Notes: a model not told the origin generated them from the sequence alone. DNA of 64,000 bases from Usnea hakonensis (GCA_013423325.1 BLJB01000348.1:1-64000), one strand, 5' to 3'; positions 34,952-46,491 are shown, numbered from the stretch's first letter. Made by a program: numbers and translations.

Positions 34952-37375
34952 ATGTATTTCCTTTGTCTTTTGATTTGCATATTTCTCGCCGTGAGCGTTC
35001 ACTCTGCGCCTCTTACTTTCATACCAGGTTACCTGCAACAAGATTCGCAGACCAAACTGCTAGGCAGTTCTTTCGGTGTTCCCGGCGTAGACCAAACTTT
35101 TGACTATGTGGTCCGTCGCCCAGTCGTACAACAACGCACAAGTCTAGATGTAACTTGACGCCAGATCATCGGAGGGGGTATTGCAGGATTGACTATTGCT
35201 ACGCGTCTGGCACAAGCTCAGCACAGCGTCGCCGTAGTCGAGGCAGGCAGCTTTTATGAACTTGATAATGGAAATTTATCGCAGATCCCAAGTGATGATA
35301 CACTGTACACTTCGGCAGCTCCAGTACAGACGAGTATCCAGCCGTTGGTAGACTGGGGCTTGATCACGGAGCCTCAACCGGTCAGTGTCGTCAAAGGCAG
35401 CACAAAGAGGATTACGTCCGACATTGGTCCTTGATGGTGCCGAACATACTAACATGCTTCTATATTCATAGGGGCTCCTCAATCGCACGATACATTACCC
35501 TCAAGGCAAATGTTTAGGTGGCAGGTAAAGTAGCACTCGTCCTTCATTTGCTCGTCTTGCTTTGTGAACGGATTCTCTAATATGGTATTATCAGCTCCGC
35601 GCGGAATTATCTTGCTTACCACAGGTAGGATAAAGGCACTCAACTTCAACAATTGTTTGCCAACTCAAGTCTCAGAGGTACCAAAGGATCATACCAGAAA
35701 TGGGCCGACCAGGTCGGCGACCAAAGTTGGACTTTCGAAAACATCTTGCCATATTTCAAGAAGAGCGTCAGCTTCACACTTCCCAACGTCAAATCTCTTG
35801 GCCCGAATGCCGATGTTAATTACGATCCCGCCGTCTTCAGCCCATCGGGCGGGCCTCTCCATGTCTCATACAGCAATTACTACCAACCCTTGTCTTCTGG
35901 CTTGATCAAAGGCATGAAAGCAATAGGGCTTGCCAACATTCCAGGAATCAACAGTGGCAACCTTATTGGTTATGCGCATGGTACCGCGACTATTGATCCG
36001 CAGGCTGAGACTCGAAGCTCCTCGGAAACCTCCTTCTTACAGGAGGCTTTGGCAAAGACTAATTTGCAGGTGTACCAACATACGCTCGCAAGGAATATCA
36101 TTTTCAGTCCGAACAAGACCGCCACAGGGGTGAATGTTACGACAGGCTCGTTTCCCTTTACGGGTAGCAGGACGTATGTGCTTCATGCGAGAAAAGAGGT
36201 CATCGTCTCGGCAGGAGCGGTCAGTGATCCTCTCCTCTGCAAGATTCAGCCTTGCTTATCAATGGCATTAGTTCCACTCGCCCCAACTGCTCATGGTCTC
36301 CGGCATTGGTCCAAAGGAAACACTCGAAAAGAACAAAATCCCCGTCCTTTCCAATCTTCCAGGCGTAGGCCAAGGTCTCCAAGACCAACCACTCTTCGCC
36401 CTCGTCTACAACGTCACCGTCCCAACAGCCTCATCCCTAAACAACGCAACCTACGCCTCCCAAGCCGCGCACTCCTACCTCACCACCCAAACAGGACCCT
36501 TAACCAACCCCGGCTACAACGAAGTCGGTAAGTCACCCCCCCTTCAACCCCCCCCCTCACCCACCCCCCAGGCTTCGAAAAACTCCCCCCCCCTCCCGAG
36601 CAAACCTCTCTCCCGCCGCCCTCTCAACCCTCTCCACCTTCCCCGCCGACTGGCCCGAAATCGAATACGTCACTTTCGCCGGGGACCTCTCAGGAACCAT
36701 CACAACCCCAGGCCAATACGCCACCTTCAGCGTCGCCCTCGTCGCCCCCTTGTCCCGCGGCTCCGTCACCATCGTTTCTGCTAACACCATGCATCCACCC
36801 CTCATCAACCCCAACTACTTGACATCCCCAACAGATCTGGCCGTCGCCGTCCAAGGTTTCAAACGCGCAAGGCAAATCGCACAGAATACTGGGATCGTGC
36901 TGGCGGAAGTGGCACCCGGGGAGAAGGTGCTGAGCGATGATGAGATTGAGATGTATGTTAGGGAGGCTGCGGTGCCTATTCATCATGCTTCGGCGACTTG
37001 TAAGCCTGCCCTGTTGTATCCTCCTGCGAAAATTCTCGTTGCGGAAAGTATGTCATCAGTCACAGCTCACGACTGACCCTCCCTCCCTTCTTTCGTGTAG
37101 GTAAAATGGGCCGCGCATCCGACCCCATGGCCGTGGCGGACTCGACGGGAAAAGTCTTTGGGGTGGATAAGTTGCGCGTTGCGGACGCCTCGGCGTTTCC
37201 GCTGTTGCCGCCTGGGCATCCGCAGGCTACTGTTTGTAAGTTTTTCTCGGGGTGGAGAGCTTGGCATGTGATTGTCCTACCAGCAGGGATTTTTGGCTGA
37301 TGGGTTGTTGTTGTTGTTCGACGGATAGATATGCTGGGGGAGAAGATCGCGGCGGGGATTTTGAGGGGGGTGTGA
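34952..37375 (+). CDS. Secreted GMC oxidoreductase, frame broken at a poly-C run
   Basis: Nine exons: 34952-35110, 35165-35380, 35472-35524, 35595-35624, 35676-36219, 36272-36527, 36572-36999, 37101-37235 and 37329-37375. Signal peptide MYFLCLLICIFLAVSVHSAP is followed by the FAD fold (FDYV-IIGGGIAGLTIATRLAQ), the GMC signature PQGKCLGGSSARNYLAYHR, and SAGAFHSPQLLMVSGIGP. The active-site His pair sits in HHASATCKMGR and PPGHPQATVY. All junctions agree in phase except inside exon 7: the nine-C run at 36585-36593 puts the upstream part out of frame with the downstream part, and the unshifted frame stops at 36820-36822. One more or two fewer C restores about 620 residues. Such flavoenzymes oxidise alcohols, sugars or aryl alcohols outside the cell; substrate unknown. 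Assembly error and real mutation are both possible. Confidence 0.78.
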
Positions 37376-37727
37376 GTGGATGATGGTGATGAGGTGGTTT
37401 CTGATGAGTGGGATATGTGGTTTATGCGATGGATGGTTGTGTCGTAATTGTCTTGAGTAGGCTAATAGAAGAAGTTCAAGACGGAGTATAATCTAAAACG
37501 TCCAATAAGACACACGGCATGAAGAAAAGAATGCTAATCCCATTTCCCCCTTTCAAACCCCGCTCCCCTCCTCTAATACCCCCATCCCGCGTCCCATCCT
37601 CCAGCCCCATCATCCACACCCGCACCCACACCTTCCTTCCCCCGCCCTACCCATTCCCTCGGCAAAATATCCCCATCTCTTCACTCCCCTCCGGAAAACG
37701 GGCTAGTTTGATGCTGTCTTGGGGCAC

Positions 37728-37782
37728 TGGGTGGGTGGGTGGGTCAGGGTAGGTAGGTAGGGAGGTAGGTAGGTAAGTGGGT
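37728..37782 (+). repeat. (GGGT)n/(GGTA)n microsatellite
   Basis: GGGT units grade into GGTA units with minor interruptions, leading into the G-rich tract downstream. Confidence 0.85.
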
Positions 37783-37824
37783 AATTCTTTTATCTAAGGT
37801 GACGTTTTTGAGGTGATGGGAGGT

Positions 37825-38060
37825 ATTATGGGGGGGGATTGATGCGTAGGTGGGGGGACTGGGGGGTGGGGGGTTGGGGTGAGGGGGGAGGGGGGATTGG
37901 GAAGGGGGAAGTGGGTTTGAAGGGGGGGATGGGAGGGGGGTTGGTGGTGATGGATGGAGGATGGGTTGGAGGGAGGGAGGGGGGAGAGGGGGAGAGAGGG
38001 TGGGGTTTGGAAAGGAGGTGGAAGAGGGGGGGAGGGGGAGAGGGGGAGAGGGAGGGGAAT
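37825..38060 (+). repeat. G-rich strand-asymmetric tract
   Basis: About 235 bp of almost pure G with A and T on the + strand, with runs up to eight or nine G. It has multiple possible G-quadruplex segments and no coding potential. Confidence 0.75.
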
Positions 38061-38789
38061 TATGGTAAATTTCTTGGCGCGAGAGAGCAAGGTCACTTTT
38101 GCCTGTTCATAGAGAGAGGGTGCCGGATAGAAGGGTCGTCCTCGGAGCCCCATTGGATTAGCCCATGTTGGAATCTGTGTGCCACCCCTGTGCGTGCGGT
38201 CTTCTGAGGCGCAATGTCAACACACTGTTCGAGATCTTGGCGCATATGTTTCTCTGAGATGGGGTCAAGATCGCTTGCGGCAAGCATTGAGTCATGGGTC
38301 TTGGTGAGTGAAGCTTGCAAGGGTGCAGAAATATCCCCTCCTGGCAGTGTTCAGACGGTAGCATAGCCCACGAAGGTCAACGCGGCAGCTCTTGATTACT
38401 AACATGGTGTGCTAACTGCCTCTTCCATTACCGGTTGGGACGCTTGACCGGTCATCTCCCATCTGCTCATTGTCCGTTCGTGGACCATTTCCGGAAATCA
38501 ATCATGTTGTAAAGAGCTCGACTGGGGTAGACAGAGGGACAGGAGGGTTCGGAATTGTAAGAATTTTGCAGGTCAGTAAGAGGAATGAGTGCCTCCTTCG
38601 ATATCGTGCAACAGTATTTTTGTCGCTGTGCCGTTTGTCGACATCCTTGACTGGCCACCTGTTACTGACCAAACGGAACCACTTCCTTTGTACCTATCAA
38701 ATAGGCAACTCAACACCAGGTGCTGCTTTGCCTCTCGCGAGTAGATCGGTAGCACCATGCGTGCATTGTCCTTTTCCTCCCAGAGATCT

Positions 38790-39414
38790 CTAAACACCGT
38801 CCTCACCCTCTTCAGCAACCCTAGCTCTAATAATCTTCACCTCATCCACCGGCCTATCTTCCGCCCCCGTCTTCACAAGCCCCATTCTCTGCACAACCCG
38901 GAGCCCACTCTTCACCCTCCCAAAAATAGTATGCTTCCCATCCAGCCACGGCGTTGGCGCCAACGTGATGAAGAATTGACTCCCATTCGTGTTCTTCCCG
39001 CTGTTCGCCATGCTCAAGATCCCAGCACCTGTATGCTTCAGTGCCGGATCGATCTCATCGTCGAACTTTTCGCCGTAAATGGACGCGCCACCGCGCCCAG
39101 TGCCGGTGGGATCGCCGGTCTGCAGCATGAAGTTTGGAATTACGCGGTGGAAGATGACGGCGTTGTAGTAACCGCGTTGGGCGAGGGTGGAGAAGTTGGT
39201 GCAGGTCTGAGACGGGGATTGTCAGTGGGATGGACGGCCGGGGGAAGAGACATGGGGATCAAGGGTCGATGGCAAGAAGTTTGCGTACTCTGGGGGCATG
39301 GTTTGTGTAGAGTTCGAGGGTTATGGAGCCCTTGGAGGGGGTGAGTAAGGCTTGCAATTAGAAGCGAGGAGCTGGGCGAACCATGGTGGTGTCGAGAACG
39401 ACGTTAGTGGCCAT
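38790..39414 (-). CDS. Cyclophilin peptidyl-prolyl isomerase (PPIL1-like)
   Basis: Exons 39382-39414, 39289-39330 and 38790-39206 (minus) encode 163 residues, the size of single-domain PPIL1-type cyclophilins. Family marks are GSITLELYTNHAPRTCTNF, GYYNAVIFHRVIPNFMLQTGDPTG, and GILSMANSGKNTNGSQFFIT, followed by WLDGKHTIFGRV. Catalytic residues R in FHRV, F in QFF, and W and H in WLDGKH are present. PPIL1 orthologs join the spliceosome through SKIP; other small cyclophilins act generally in folding. The first two exons are tiny, a common cyclophilin layout. Intron 1 starts GTTCGC, a weak donor, and was chosen because it alone links MATNVVLDTTM to GSITLEL. The start is the first ATG, facing the Zn2Cys6 gene across about 530 bp. 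Confidence 0.88.
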
Positions 39415-39941
39415 TGCGGTACAAACGGTCCCCCCCTTCTAGAGTCTGTAGTCGTACTTGTCCATCTGCTACCTAGAGGGAGATCAGCCAGTCGACAATG
39501 GACATGCTTCATAGGAGATGCTCGGGAGTTCTTGATTCAGCCCTACGAATTCTAGATGACGCCAAGACATGATGACGCCAAGCCAATCGAAATCTGCCCG
39601 TGTCAGCGCCCTTGCTCGCATCACACTTGGATTGGATCAAAAAATGATTAGAACCCTGCATTACCCTGCATTGTGCTTTGGCCTCTCTATGAGCAGGATA
39701 AAACGCTATGTTTGTCATATGCATAGAGCTGACTCTGCCGAGAGGATTCACAGATATAATATTCTCTCGCTTATATGTTACCCTTTGGGAAGCTAATGGC
39801 AAAAGCAGTGGGTATGAAATATCGCGTGCCTGCTGTCTGTAGCATTCGGTCAAATCATGAAACCCATCTTAACGAAATATTAATTCCAGCAGGAAGTCAC
39901 CTTGGGTACTCCCCTAGACAATCTTGGGCTTGTCCTTCGAT
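39415..39941. other. Shared divergent promoter region
   Basis: These 527 bp separate the starts of the cyclophilin gene (minus) and the Zn2Cys6 gene (plus). No clear TATA element was identified. Confidence 0.5.
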
Positions 39942-41714
39942 ATGGTGTACTGCGGAAGGCCCAGTAAAGGCTGCGCTCCTTGTAGGGCCAAAAGAACGAA
40001 GGTGCGTGCAATCTCAAGGGCGTCGCTTATCCAAAAGAGGATGAAAGTCTAGCCCAAAGTCAGGTTTCTTCACTAGAATACTGGATGCCTAACCAGCTCA
40101 GTGTGACCAAGCTCAGCCGCACTGTGGCCAGTGTCGAAGGGCCCATAGAGAATGCCCTGGATACAGAGATGAGCAGGATGCGGTCTTTCGCAATGAAACC
40201 AGCAAAGTCGTGATTAGGGCTCAGGCCAGCACAAGAAGGGGGAACAGCAAACCTCCAATTATCAGAGATGACACCCCAGATGGCAAGTTTGAGAAGCCTG
40301 CAGCAGATCATTTTACGGCATGTCTGCAAGTGGTAGCACGCAAAACAACTCCTCTTCGAGGTCTTTCCGTGCCTCTAGAAGATCAAGCCACCTACTATTT
40401 CTTCTATAACTTCGTCTCTCAGGATCCTGCCTCTCTACAAACATATTCTCACGTAATGCCTACTGTCTATCGACAGAGTTCCTCGTTCAACGCTCTACCC
40501 AATATCATCGAAGCCATAGGCTTGGCGGGCGTCTCAAATGTAAAACAAGCGCCGCAACTTATGGCCGCAGCAGGTGTAAAGTATGCTAGAGCGTTGCGTG
40601 CAATTACTGCTTCCATCCAAGACCCGAAAGAAGCAAGCACAGACCAGACATTGATGACCGTCATGCTGCTAGGTTTGTTCGAAGTATCATACACCCTTAA
40701 GATGGTTCTTAGATTCGGTTTCTGATCATGGCGCAGACCGTCACATGTTCCAGTCCAGAGTCTATGAGATCTTGGACAAATCATCTTAATGGAGCTATTG
40801 CAATAGCGCGTCTACGTGGAACCAATCAGTTGCATACAAAACTTGGACGCGGAATCTTCAATGTCCTAGTCATCCAAATCGTAGGTCATTGAGCTCTATT
40901 GAACAGATCATTTTGATTTTATAATCTGACTGCTACGATCTAGGTCATTGACTGCCTCCAAAGGCGTCTGATGATACCTCCTGACATCATCAAATGGGCA
41001 GGGATTGAGCATGAAGATGAGACCAATGAGACGCGAATCGCGCAGCAGCTCATTGTGATAATTGGGCGCCTCTGCACTTTGCGAGCTACTTATGGAGACA
41101 AGAACAACAACGACATAAGAGTCGTCGCATTGGCGAACTTGATAGACTCTGATCTGGAAGACTGGGAGAATAGCCTTCCCCCAACCTATTTCTACTCAAT
41201 CGTAGAGAGTGCTAATAGCGAGTATGTCTTCTCAAGCACGTACCACGTTTATAAGAGTATGTGGATCGTTTCGATCCGGAATTTCTGTCGTTGTGCTCGT
41301 ATCCTTACCCAACAGGTAATCACGCGTTGGCTTAGTCGCAATTCCATACCTGATCCTTCAATTAATGAGTCACAACGTCGCCACTCCAAAGTCCTACTTA
41401 CGAATCTCGCTTACGACATATGTGCTAGTGCCCCTTTCATCTTGGGAGCATCAAAATCTTCCGTCTACTCATCACGGCCCCCAAGAGCAGGAGCAGGAGC
41501 ACCTTTGCTATGGGTTCTCTACCTCGTTGCAACGATGGACCAAGAGCTTCCCGGCGTGCGTACTTGGGTCATCACGCGCCTTGCGCTAATTGGACGGATG
41601 ATGGGCATCAAACAGGCCGAATCTTTGGCCAATGTCTTGAAAACCAAAAGAGAGATCACGGCATGGGATAAATTCGAGACAGCACGCACAGACGAGGTGG
41701 TCAATGACTGGTGA
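39942..41714 (+). CDS. Zn2Cys6 transcription factor
   Basis: Exons 39942-40001, 40102-40683, 40737-40880 and 40944-41714 encode 518 residues. The zinc cluster is split by intron 1: KGCAPCRAKRTK at the end of exon 1 joins CDQAQPHCGQCRRAHRECPGY in exon 2. This gives the six-Cys spacing of a fungal binuclear cluster, C-x2-C-x6-C then C-x2-C-x6-C. The rest is helical, with segments YFFYNFVSQDPA, ALRAITASIQDP and LLGLFE followed by MRSWTNHLNGAIAIARLRG. These match the fungal_trans_2/DUF3468 middle region. Such proteins bind CGG-type sites and often control metabolism. Intron 1 is 100 nt with a GCCTAAC branch-like site and a CTCAG acceptor; the earlier CCAG acceptor gives a wrong frame. Targets are unknown; no obvious cluster surrounds it. 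Confidence 0.85.
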
Positions 41715-43797
41715 TACTGCAAAAACGATACAACACTGCTAGATTCCTCAGTCGGATGTGAGTGCGAGGACCGAACCCAGATCCACGCTCCTTGCATCTA
41801 TGATTGTTTTGCAAAATCTATCGCTTCCATGATACAGATCCCAGGAGATGCAGCTCAAGCAATACCATGGACCAAGAGCGGTGAAGCTTGCTTTGCAATA
41901 TAACGCGCTGGGTCTTTTCCTACGATTTTCAAATTGTGGACCTCGATTTCAGTATCACCTATTCTTGAATTCTTACTCTTGGGCACCAGAAGACCGGCCA
42001 AAGAATACGCAATGACAATTAGGATCTCCTCAAATGAATGCGCGTACAGAATATCTCCGCGGCTTAGGGAGAATGTCGAAATTGTTGAGAAGTACGCTAG
42101 GAGACTGAAGAGCATACGAACACCACGGTGTGGCAATGCCACTTTTGACGCCAAAAGAATCATCATTGTGCCAAATCGAAGGCTGCCAATTTCCCTGGTG
42201 CTCTTGGCAGTGAGGAGAAACAGACAAATGTAGAAGCAATTTTTTCCTCTGTGGACAGAAAGTACTGTCAATTCATGGCGGTCATTTCTAACTTACAATA
42301 TCTGTCGAATGGAGTTTGAAGACGCTTATGCAGCAGCAACCCATTGGGCTTGACGGTACAAGCCACCGAATTATGGTGGTTGCCACTGCTGCTGCTACTA
42401 GCATGCTTCACATCTTCAAGACTTTTGGTAGACGTTGTTAATGCAAGCCTCACATAAGAAACATAGAACCTTGATGGCGAAGTTGGGAGGATTCTTAGTA
42501 TGAGTGTACTCTGGTATGAATAAGTCTACAACAGTGAATATTTGAAGCGTGGTAGATTTTCTACCTAGTTGCGGCCATTAGCATCAGCTGGCTACTTTGA
42601 ACAAAGGAATTCGGTGAGATTTAGCAATACAATACGCTATCAATGGAAGACATGGGACAGCTCGGCCCTCGGGAAGCCTGCCAGAAATTTGGGGACTTGG
42701 GGGGGCACTAGATGTTGGGGTCCGAGGGATTAGGTTTCGATATGTGATACGTATCACACAGCACACTGCTAAGGTATATATATGAAGAACACAAAATACT
42801 CTGGGTCCTCAGAACCTGGATTTTAACGCATTACTTCGTACTCTACGTGGCTAAAGGGTTTGTCGGTTGTCCTCGCTTATGACGAGAATGTGCTGACAAA
42901 GACACTCACCGGAGGTCCTGACACCTGCTCGCCCCCACGAAGCTAGGATCGCAGAACGCCAAGCCTCGTGTCAGTGTCGAGCTGTCACTGACTGCCAGAT
43001 GTTGATGCATTTAGCGCAAGATTAAGGTTAGTAGTGTCATCGTTCGGTAGAGTTTTTGGTGTTGTCTCCAAGCTTGGCGGATTCGCTGCTCGCCTGTCTT
43101 GAACTGTTAGGGCTCAAGCGTGACGGACTAGGAGGTTAAGGCTTACTGTACTCTGCCCCCCATCTTCCAAAGGACGAGGCCCGTCGAATGTTTAAATGTT
43201 CATCAGCATGTTATATATACCATGTCCGAGCATGGCCAACCTTAGCAAGTGCCCGCCCATTATTATTATACGGTTATACCTACTTACTTCTACCCAAAAT
43301 ATCCCGCTTTACATCTCGATCGGGATATTGAACATGCGCTACTGCACTGGCTGCATATACTTTCTGTAGCTGATTTGCTCCAATATTCATTTTTACATCA
43401 TTAAACTTTTCCTTGTCGTTTATTATCCCACCGTTGACCATGAAATTAGGTAGACCGAGAGACTCCAGAGACCTGAGCCAGCAGAGCGCTGATGCCATGA
43501 TCGAGACGTTGAGTAATACGAACAGTGGGGCTACGCCTACCTAATGCTTCTTGCCCCTACAGCATCTTGACCAAAATAGCAAAATCCAACATCTGATGAT
43601 GCTCACTTCGGCTTTTCAGCTTCTTTCGCTAGCTGCCACAAAATGGTGTTCCCCGCGTCACTAAGCTCCCGAAAGCGAATATAAAAGGTCGTGTTGCTGC
43701 CGCCTTCCTGTCCAATCTTTCTCCTCCAAGACCATCACTGATCTAGAGCTGAAAGCAAATCTACCACTACAAAGACCTCATCAGTCACATCAACAGG
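41715..43797. other. Intergenic region, possible small genes
   Basis: No recognisable gene. Two minus-strand frames deserve mention. 41855-42271 has a hydrophobic segment (EEILIVIAYSLAGLLV) and may pair with 42268-42453, but I found no splice that joins them without a stop. 43280-43498 is a 72-codon ATG-initiated frame with no known domain. Confidence in either as a gene is low. Confidence 0.4.
43680..43687 (+). promoter_or_regulatory. TATA box candidate, Cys-rich secreted protein gene
   Basis: TATAAAAG lies about 118 bp upstream of the start codon at 43798, a good position for a fungal core promoter. Confidence 0.5.
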
Positions 43798-44424
43798 ATG
43801 CACCTCACTTCCATAATCGCCACAGGTGCCAGCCTTGTGCTACTTGTCGTGGCGAGCAGTTGCTACCAAGCCCCAACCAGCAGTAGCAGCGTCAACACGG
43901 CGACCTGTGCACGCCAATCTATCGCGGCCTGCCCAACCGCATACGACCCTTGCTGTGCCTTCATCTGCGCCGAAGCTCAAGTGCCATTTGATGTCTGCTC
44001 GCCCAACAACCAAACTGTCCTAGCTTCATGTTCGCAATGCACGTACCCAGCAACCACCAAGACTTCTAGCACTCCTAAGACGACAGCCAAGACGACAGCC
44101 AAGACAACGCCCAAGACAACACCCAAGACAACAACCAAGACAACACCCAAGCCCACAACTAAGACGACAGCTAAATCAACGACGGCCAAATCGACAACGC
44201 CCCCGAAGACCACTCTAACAACAACGGCTTCGGCCAGCTTCCCCTTCCCGACCTCGACCTGTACGGGGAGACTGCTGAGCACGGCCGGCTGTCCCACGCC
44301 GTACGATCATTGCTGCCAGTATGTGTGCGAGGAGGCACAGGTGCCGTTTGATGTGTGCTCGTTGACGAACGGATCGGGCGAGTTTGCCGTCTGTACGAGC
44401 TGTCCTTCGCCCGCGCCTACTTGA
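43798..44424 (+). CDS. Secreted protein with two eight-cysteine modules and Thr/Lys/Pro linker
   Basis: A single exon of 208 codons. Residues 1-20 (MHLTSIIATGASLVLLVVAS) are a signal peptide. Two homologous modules follow. The first, from ARQSIAACPTAYDPCCAFIC, has spacing C-x7-C-x6-CC-x3-C-x9-C-x10-C-x2-C. The second, from GRLLSTAGCPTPYDHCCQYVC, has C-x9-C-x6-CC-x3-C-x9-C-x11-C-x2-C. Both share EAQVPFDVCS. Between them lie about 60 residues of repeating KTT, PKTT and AKTT units, expected to be O-glycosylated and extended. This looks like an internal duplication in a cell-wall or effector-like protein. I know no named family with this exact arrangement. A TATA box lies upstream and no intron is needed. 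Confidence 0.75.
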   Translation: MHLTSIIATGASLVLLVVASSCYQAPTSSSSVNTATCARQSIAACPTAYDPCCAFICAEAQVPFDVCSPNNQTVLASCSQCTYPATTKTSSTPKTTAKTTAKTTPKTTPKTTTKTTPKPTTKTTAKSTTAKSTTPPKTTLTTTASASFPFPTSTCTGRLLSTAGCPTPYDHCCQYVCEEAQVPFDVCSLTNGSGEFAVCTSCPSPAPT

Positions 44425-45060
44425 GTCGCTTAAAGACTTGCGGCAACATTTACGTGTAAATGGAACCCGAAGTTTGCAGTGAATTGAAAAGACATGATTC
44501 GATTCCTGGAGTATGATACGATGAGCAGTGTATTTTTGACAATGGCCTTTGGTAGATGAGTGTTAGAACATATGCAATGAAATCTACGCGCTGCCTTTCT
44601 TGCAGAATCCCACTCCCCAAGTATGATCCCTGACACTACCATCGTACCTCGAAGAATCGGCTAAGCACCGTTTCTGATTGAGGTATCCGCGGCCTGAAAC
44701 ACGCACCATTTTTCTCACACTCTCCTCAATATGTTTGGAAAGTGTGAGGCAGTTTCGGTATGGGGTGTAAAGGGAGGCTTTTAACCCTTTTTGGGATCAT
44801 GTATGGATTACCCATTATCACTTACTTAACACCTTGCCACACAAACTTGTGTTAAATGTCTTCCTTTCCCTCTGAACACAATCATCTCAACAAATCAAGC
44901 ACACTCATCGAGCAAACATTGATTCCGGGTCAAGAGCTTCTTAAGTCATCATAGTCGAATATATATGACCCTGATCACCAAAGTCTTCTCCACATCTCTC
45001 TCCATCTACTGCAAATTCTACCATCCATCCCATCCACCCCATCAATCCCATCAATCAAAG
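44425..45060. other. Intergenic region
   Basis: Nothing recognised apart from an AT-rich TATA-like AATATATATG at about 44959-44968, roughly 100 bp before the start of the next gene. Confidence 0.45.
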
Positions 45061-45514
45061 ATGTCGGCATACGTGGTCAGCACCAAACCTCGCGAACCGC
45101 CCCAGGTATACCGCTGCGGTAACCACTGGCACTTCATGCCCGACCCGGAAAGCACATGGTTTGACCCTGGCCCTCCTAACATTTGGTACAAGCGCCGTCA
45201 AGTAAGTCACTCATCTCATCTCATCTCATCTCCTTCCCTCTCACCAACCACACTCCCCCCCCAGCCCCCTCTCCCAGCAACCAAAAGATTCCCACCAACC
45301 ACCCCCCCCCCTCCCCCAACAGTCCCCAGAAGTTACCTCCGCCATAAGCCCCGTCTACCCCCGCGACACCGGCTCCCAACCTTTCTCCGTCGACGACCTC
45401 CTCCTCCTCAGCGGCTTCTGCTCTTTATATAAAGAGCACCAGGAGCGCGAGTGGTGTACGGGACGGTTATGGGAAGAGACAGAGACCGCTGTGGCGGAGG
45501 GAGGAACTTTGTAA
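45061..45514 (+). CDS. Small YRCxxHWHF-motif protein, paralog A
   Basis: Exons 45061-45201 and 45323-45514 encode 110 residues. Exon 1 holds PPQVYRCGNHWHFMPDPEST and ends KRRQ|GTAAGT in phase 0. Exon 2 begins SPEVTSAISPVYPRDTG and includes LLLLSGFCSLYKEHQEREWC. No signal peptide or membrane segment is seen. The motif, the intron position and the SGFxxL block are shared with the minus-strand gene at 47945-48655, so the two are paralogs lying on opposite strands and converging on the repeats between them. The upstream frame from 44965 is open, but the ATG at 45061 has homologous context and was chosen. Function unknown; I recognise no named domain. The repeat block between the paralogs begins about 0.6 kb downstream. 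Confidence 0.6.
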
Positions 45515-46082
45515 GACGCCTTGGGTGAGGGTGGGGGGGGGGGCCGCCTTCGTGTGAGGAGGGGGGATCTTTGAAAGGGTGAGTCTTTTGTTCCTGTGGA
45601 AAAAGGGGGGGTAGGGGTGGGGGGATTTTGGCTAATGGGGTTATTTATAGGAGTGCTTATAAGAAAAGTTCTGAAAAGGGGAAGGGAGGAGATTCTTAGG
45701 ACTTTTGGGAGGGCGGTGCGAATAGGGATGCTAATACTTTATATATATATATATACAAGCAAGCATGCAGGTAGATAGATAGAAATCTCACCCGCATCTG
45801 CTAGCAACCTATCCCTCCCTCCCTCCCTCCTTCCTTATACTACATTCATACATACACATCCTAACTTTCGACTCCTATCCTATGAGCACATCCCGAGTCC
45901 TGTTTCTGGCGGCTTGTGATTAGTTACTAGAATAAGAGTTCCCACATACACAGTCTCTCTCTGGGTACTTCTTCACGGGTATTTTGATTTTCCTGCATCG
46001 GTTTAAATTTGAGAGCTCCAAACACTCACCCTGTTCAAGCAAGCAACCGAGCCTCACTTCGTCCTTTTCTCCTCTTTTTGGC

Positions 46083-46110
46083 GTACTGTACTGTACTGTA
46101 CTGTACTGTG
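46083..46110. repeat. (TACTG)n microsatellite
   Basis: Five consecutive GTACT-type pentamers just before the inverted-repeat region. Confidence 0.85.
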
Positions 46111-46200
46111 CTGCCTTTGTCGATTAGAATATGCTTGGAGAGCGTTTCGATCTGGGATCGGGGTTGAAACGTACCTGAAGAACGTTTCGAGCTGGGATCT

Positions 46201-46491
46201 GAAACGTACCTGAGGTACGTTTGGGAAATATTTTTTACTCCCTTGACTTGCTGTTATACGATGAGTTGGAGTTATCCTTCCGAGTCTCCGATATTCTAGA
46301 GTGTGAAACGTACCTGAGGTACGTTTGGGAAATATTTTTTACTCCCTTGACTTGCTATTATATGATAAGTTGGAGTTATCCTTCCGAGTCTCCGATATTC
46401 TAGAGTGTGAAACGTACCTGAGGTACGTTTGGGAAATATTTTTTACTCCCTTAACTTGCTTTTATACGATGAGTTGGAGTCATCCTTCCGA
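46201..46491. repeat. 104-bp tandem repeat, about 2.8 copies
   Basis: Units start at 46201, 46305 and 46409, each with GAAACGTACCTGAGGTACGT; the third stops after about 83 bp. Copies differ by only a few substitutions, implying recent amplification. Each unit begins with a 21-nt inverted repeat (AAACGTACCT, one base, AGGTACGTTT). Confidence 0.92.

Larger units (their letters stand above)
37376..38789. other. Convergent intergenic region with G-rich tract
   Basis: Lies between the GMC stop and the cyclophilin stop. A GGGT/GGTA microsatellite and a very G-rich stretch dominate 37720-38060. The antisense Pro-rich frame 37794-38153 is a shadow of that composition. Confidence 0.6.

Noticed and set aside
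37794..38207. Overlapping 119- and 122-codon frames on both strands
   Set aside because: Gly-rich and Pro-rich translations of the G-rich tract, not genes.
41855..42453. Two adjacent minus frames as one small membrane-protein gene
   Set aside because: The best intron (GTAAGT donor) gives an immediate stop with every nearby acceptor, so the model is not supported.
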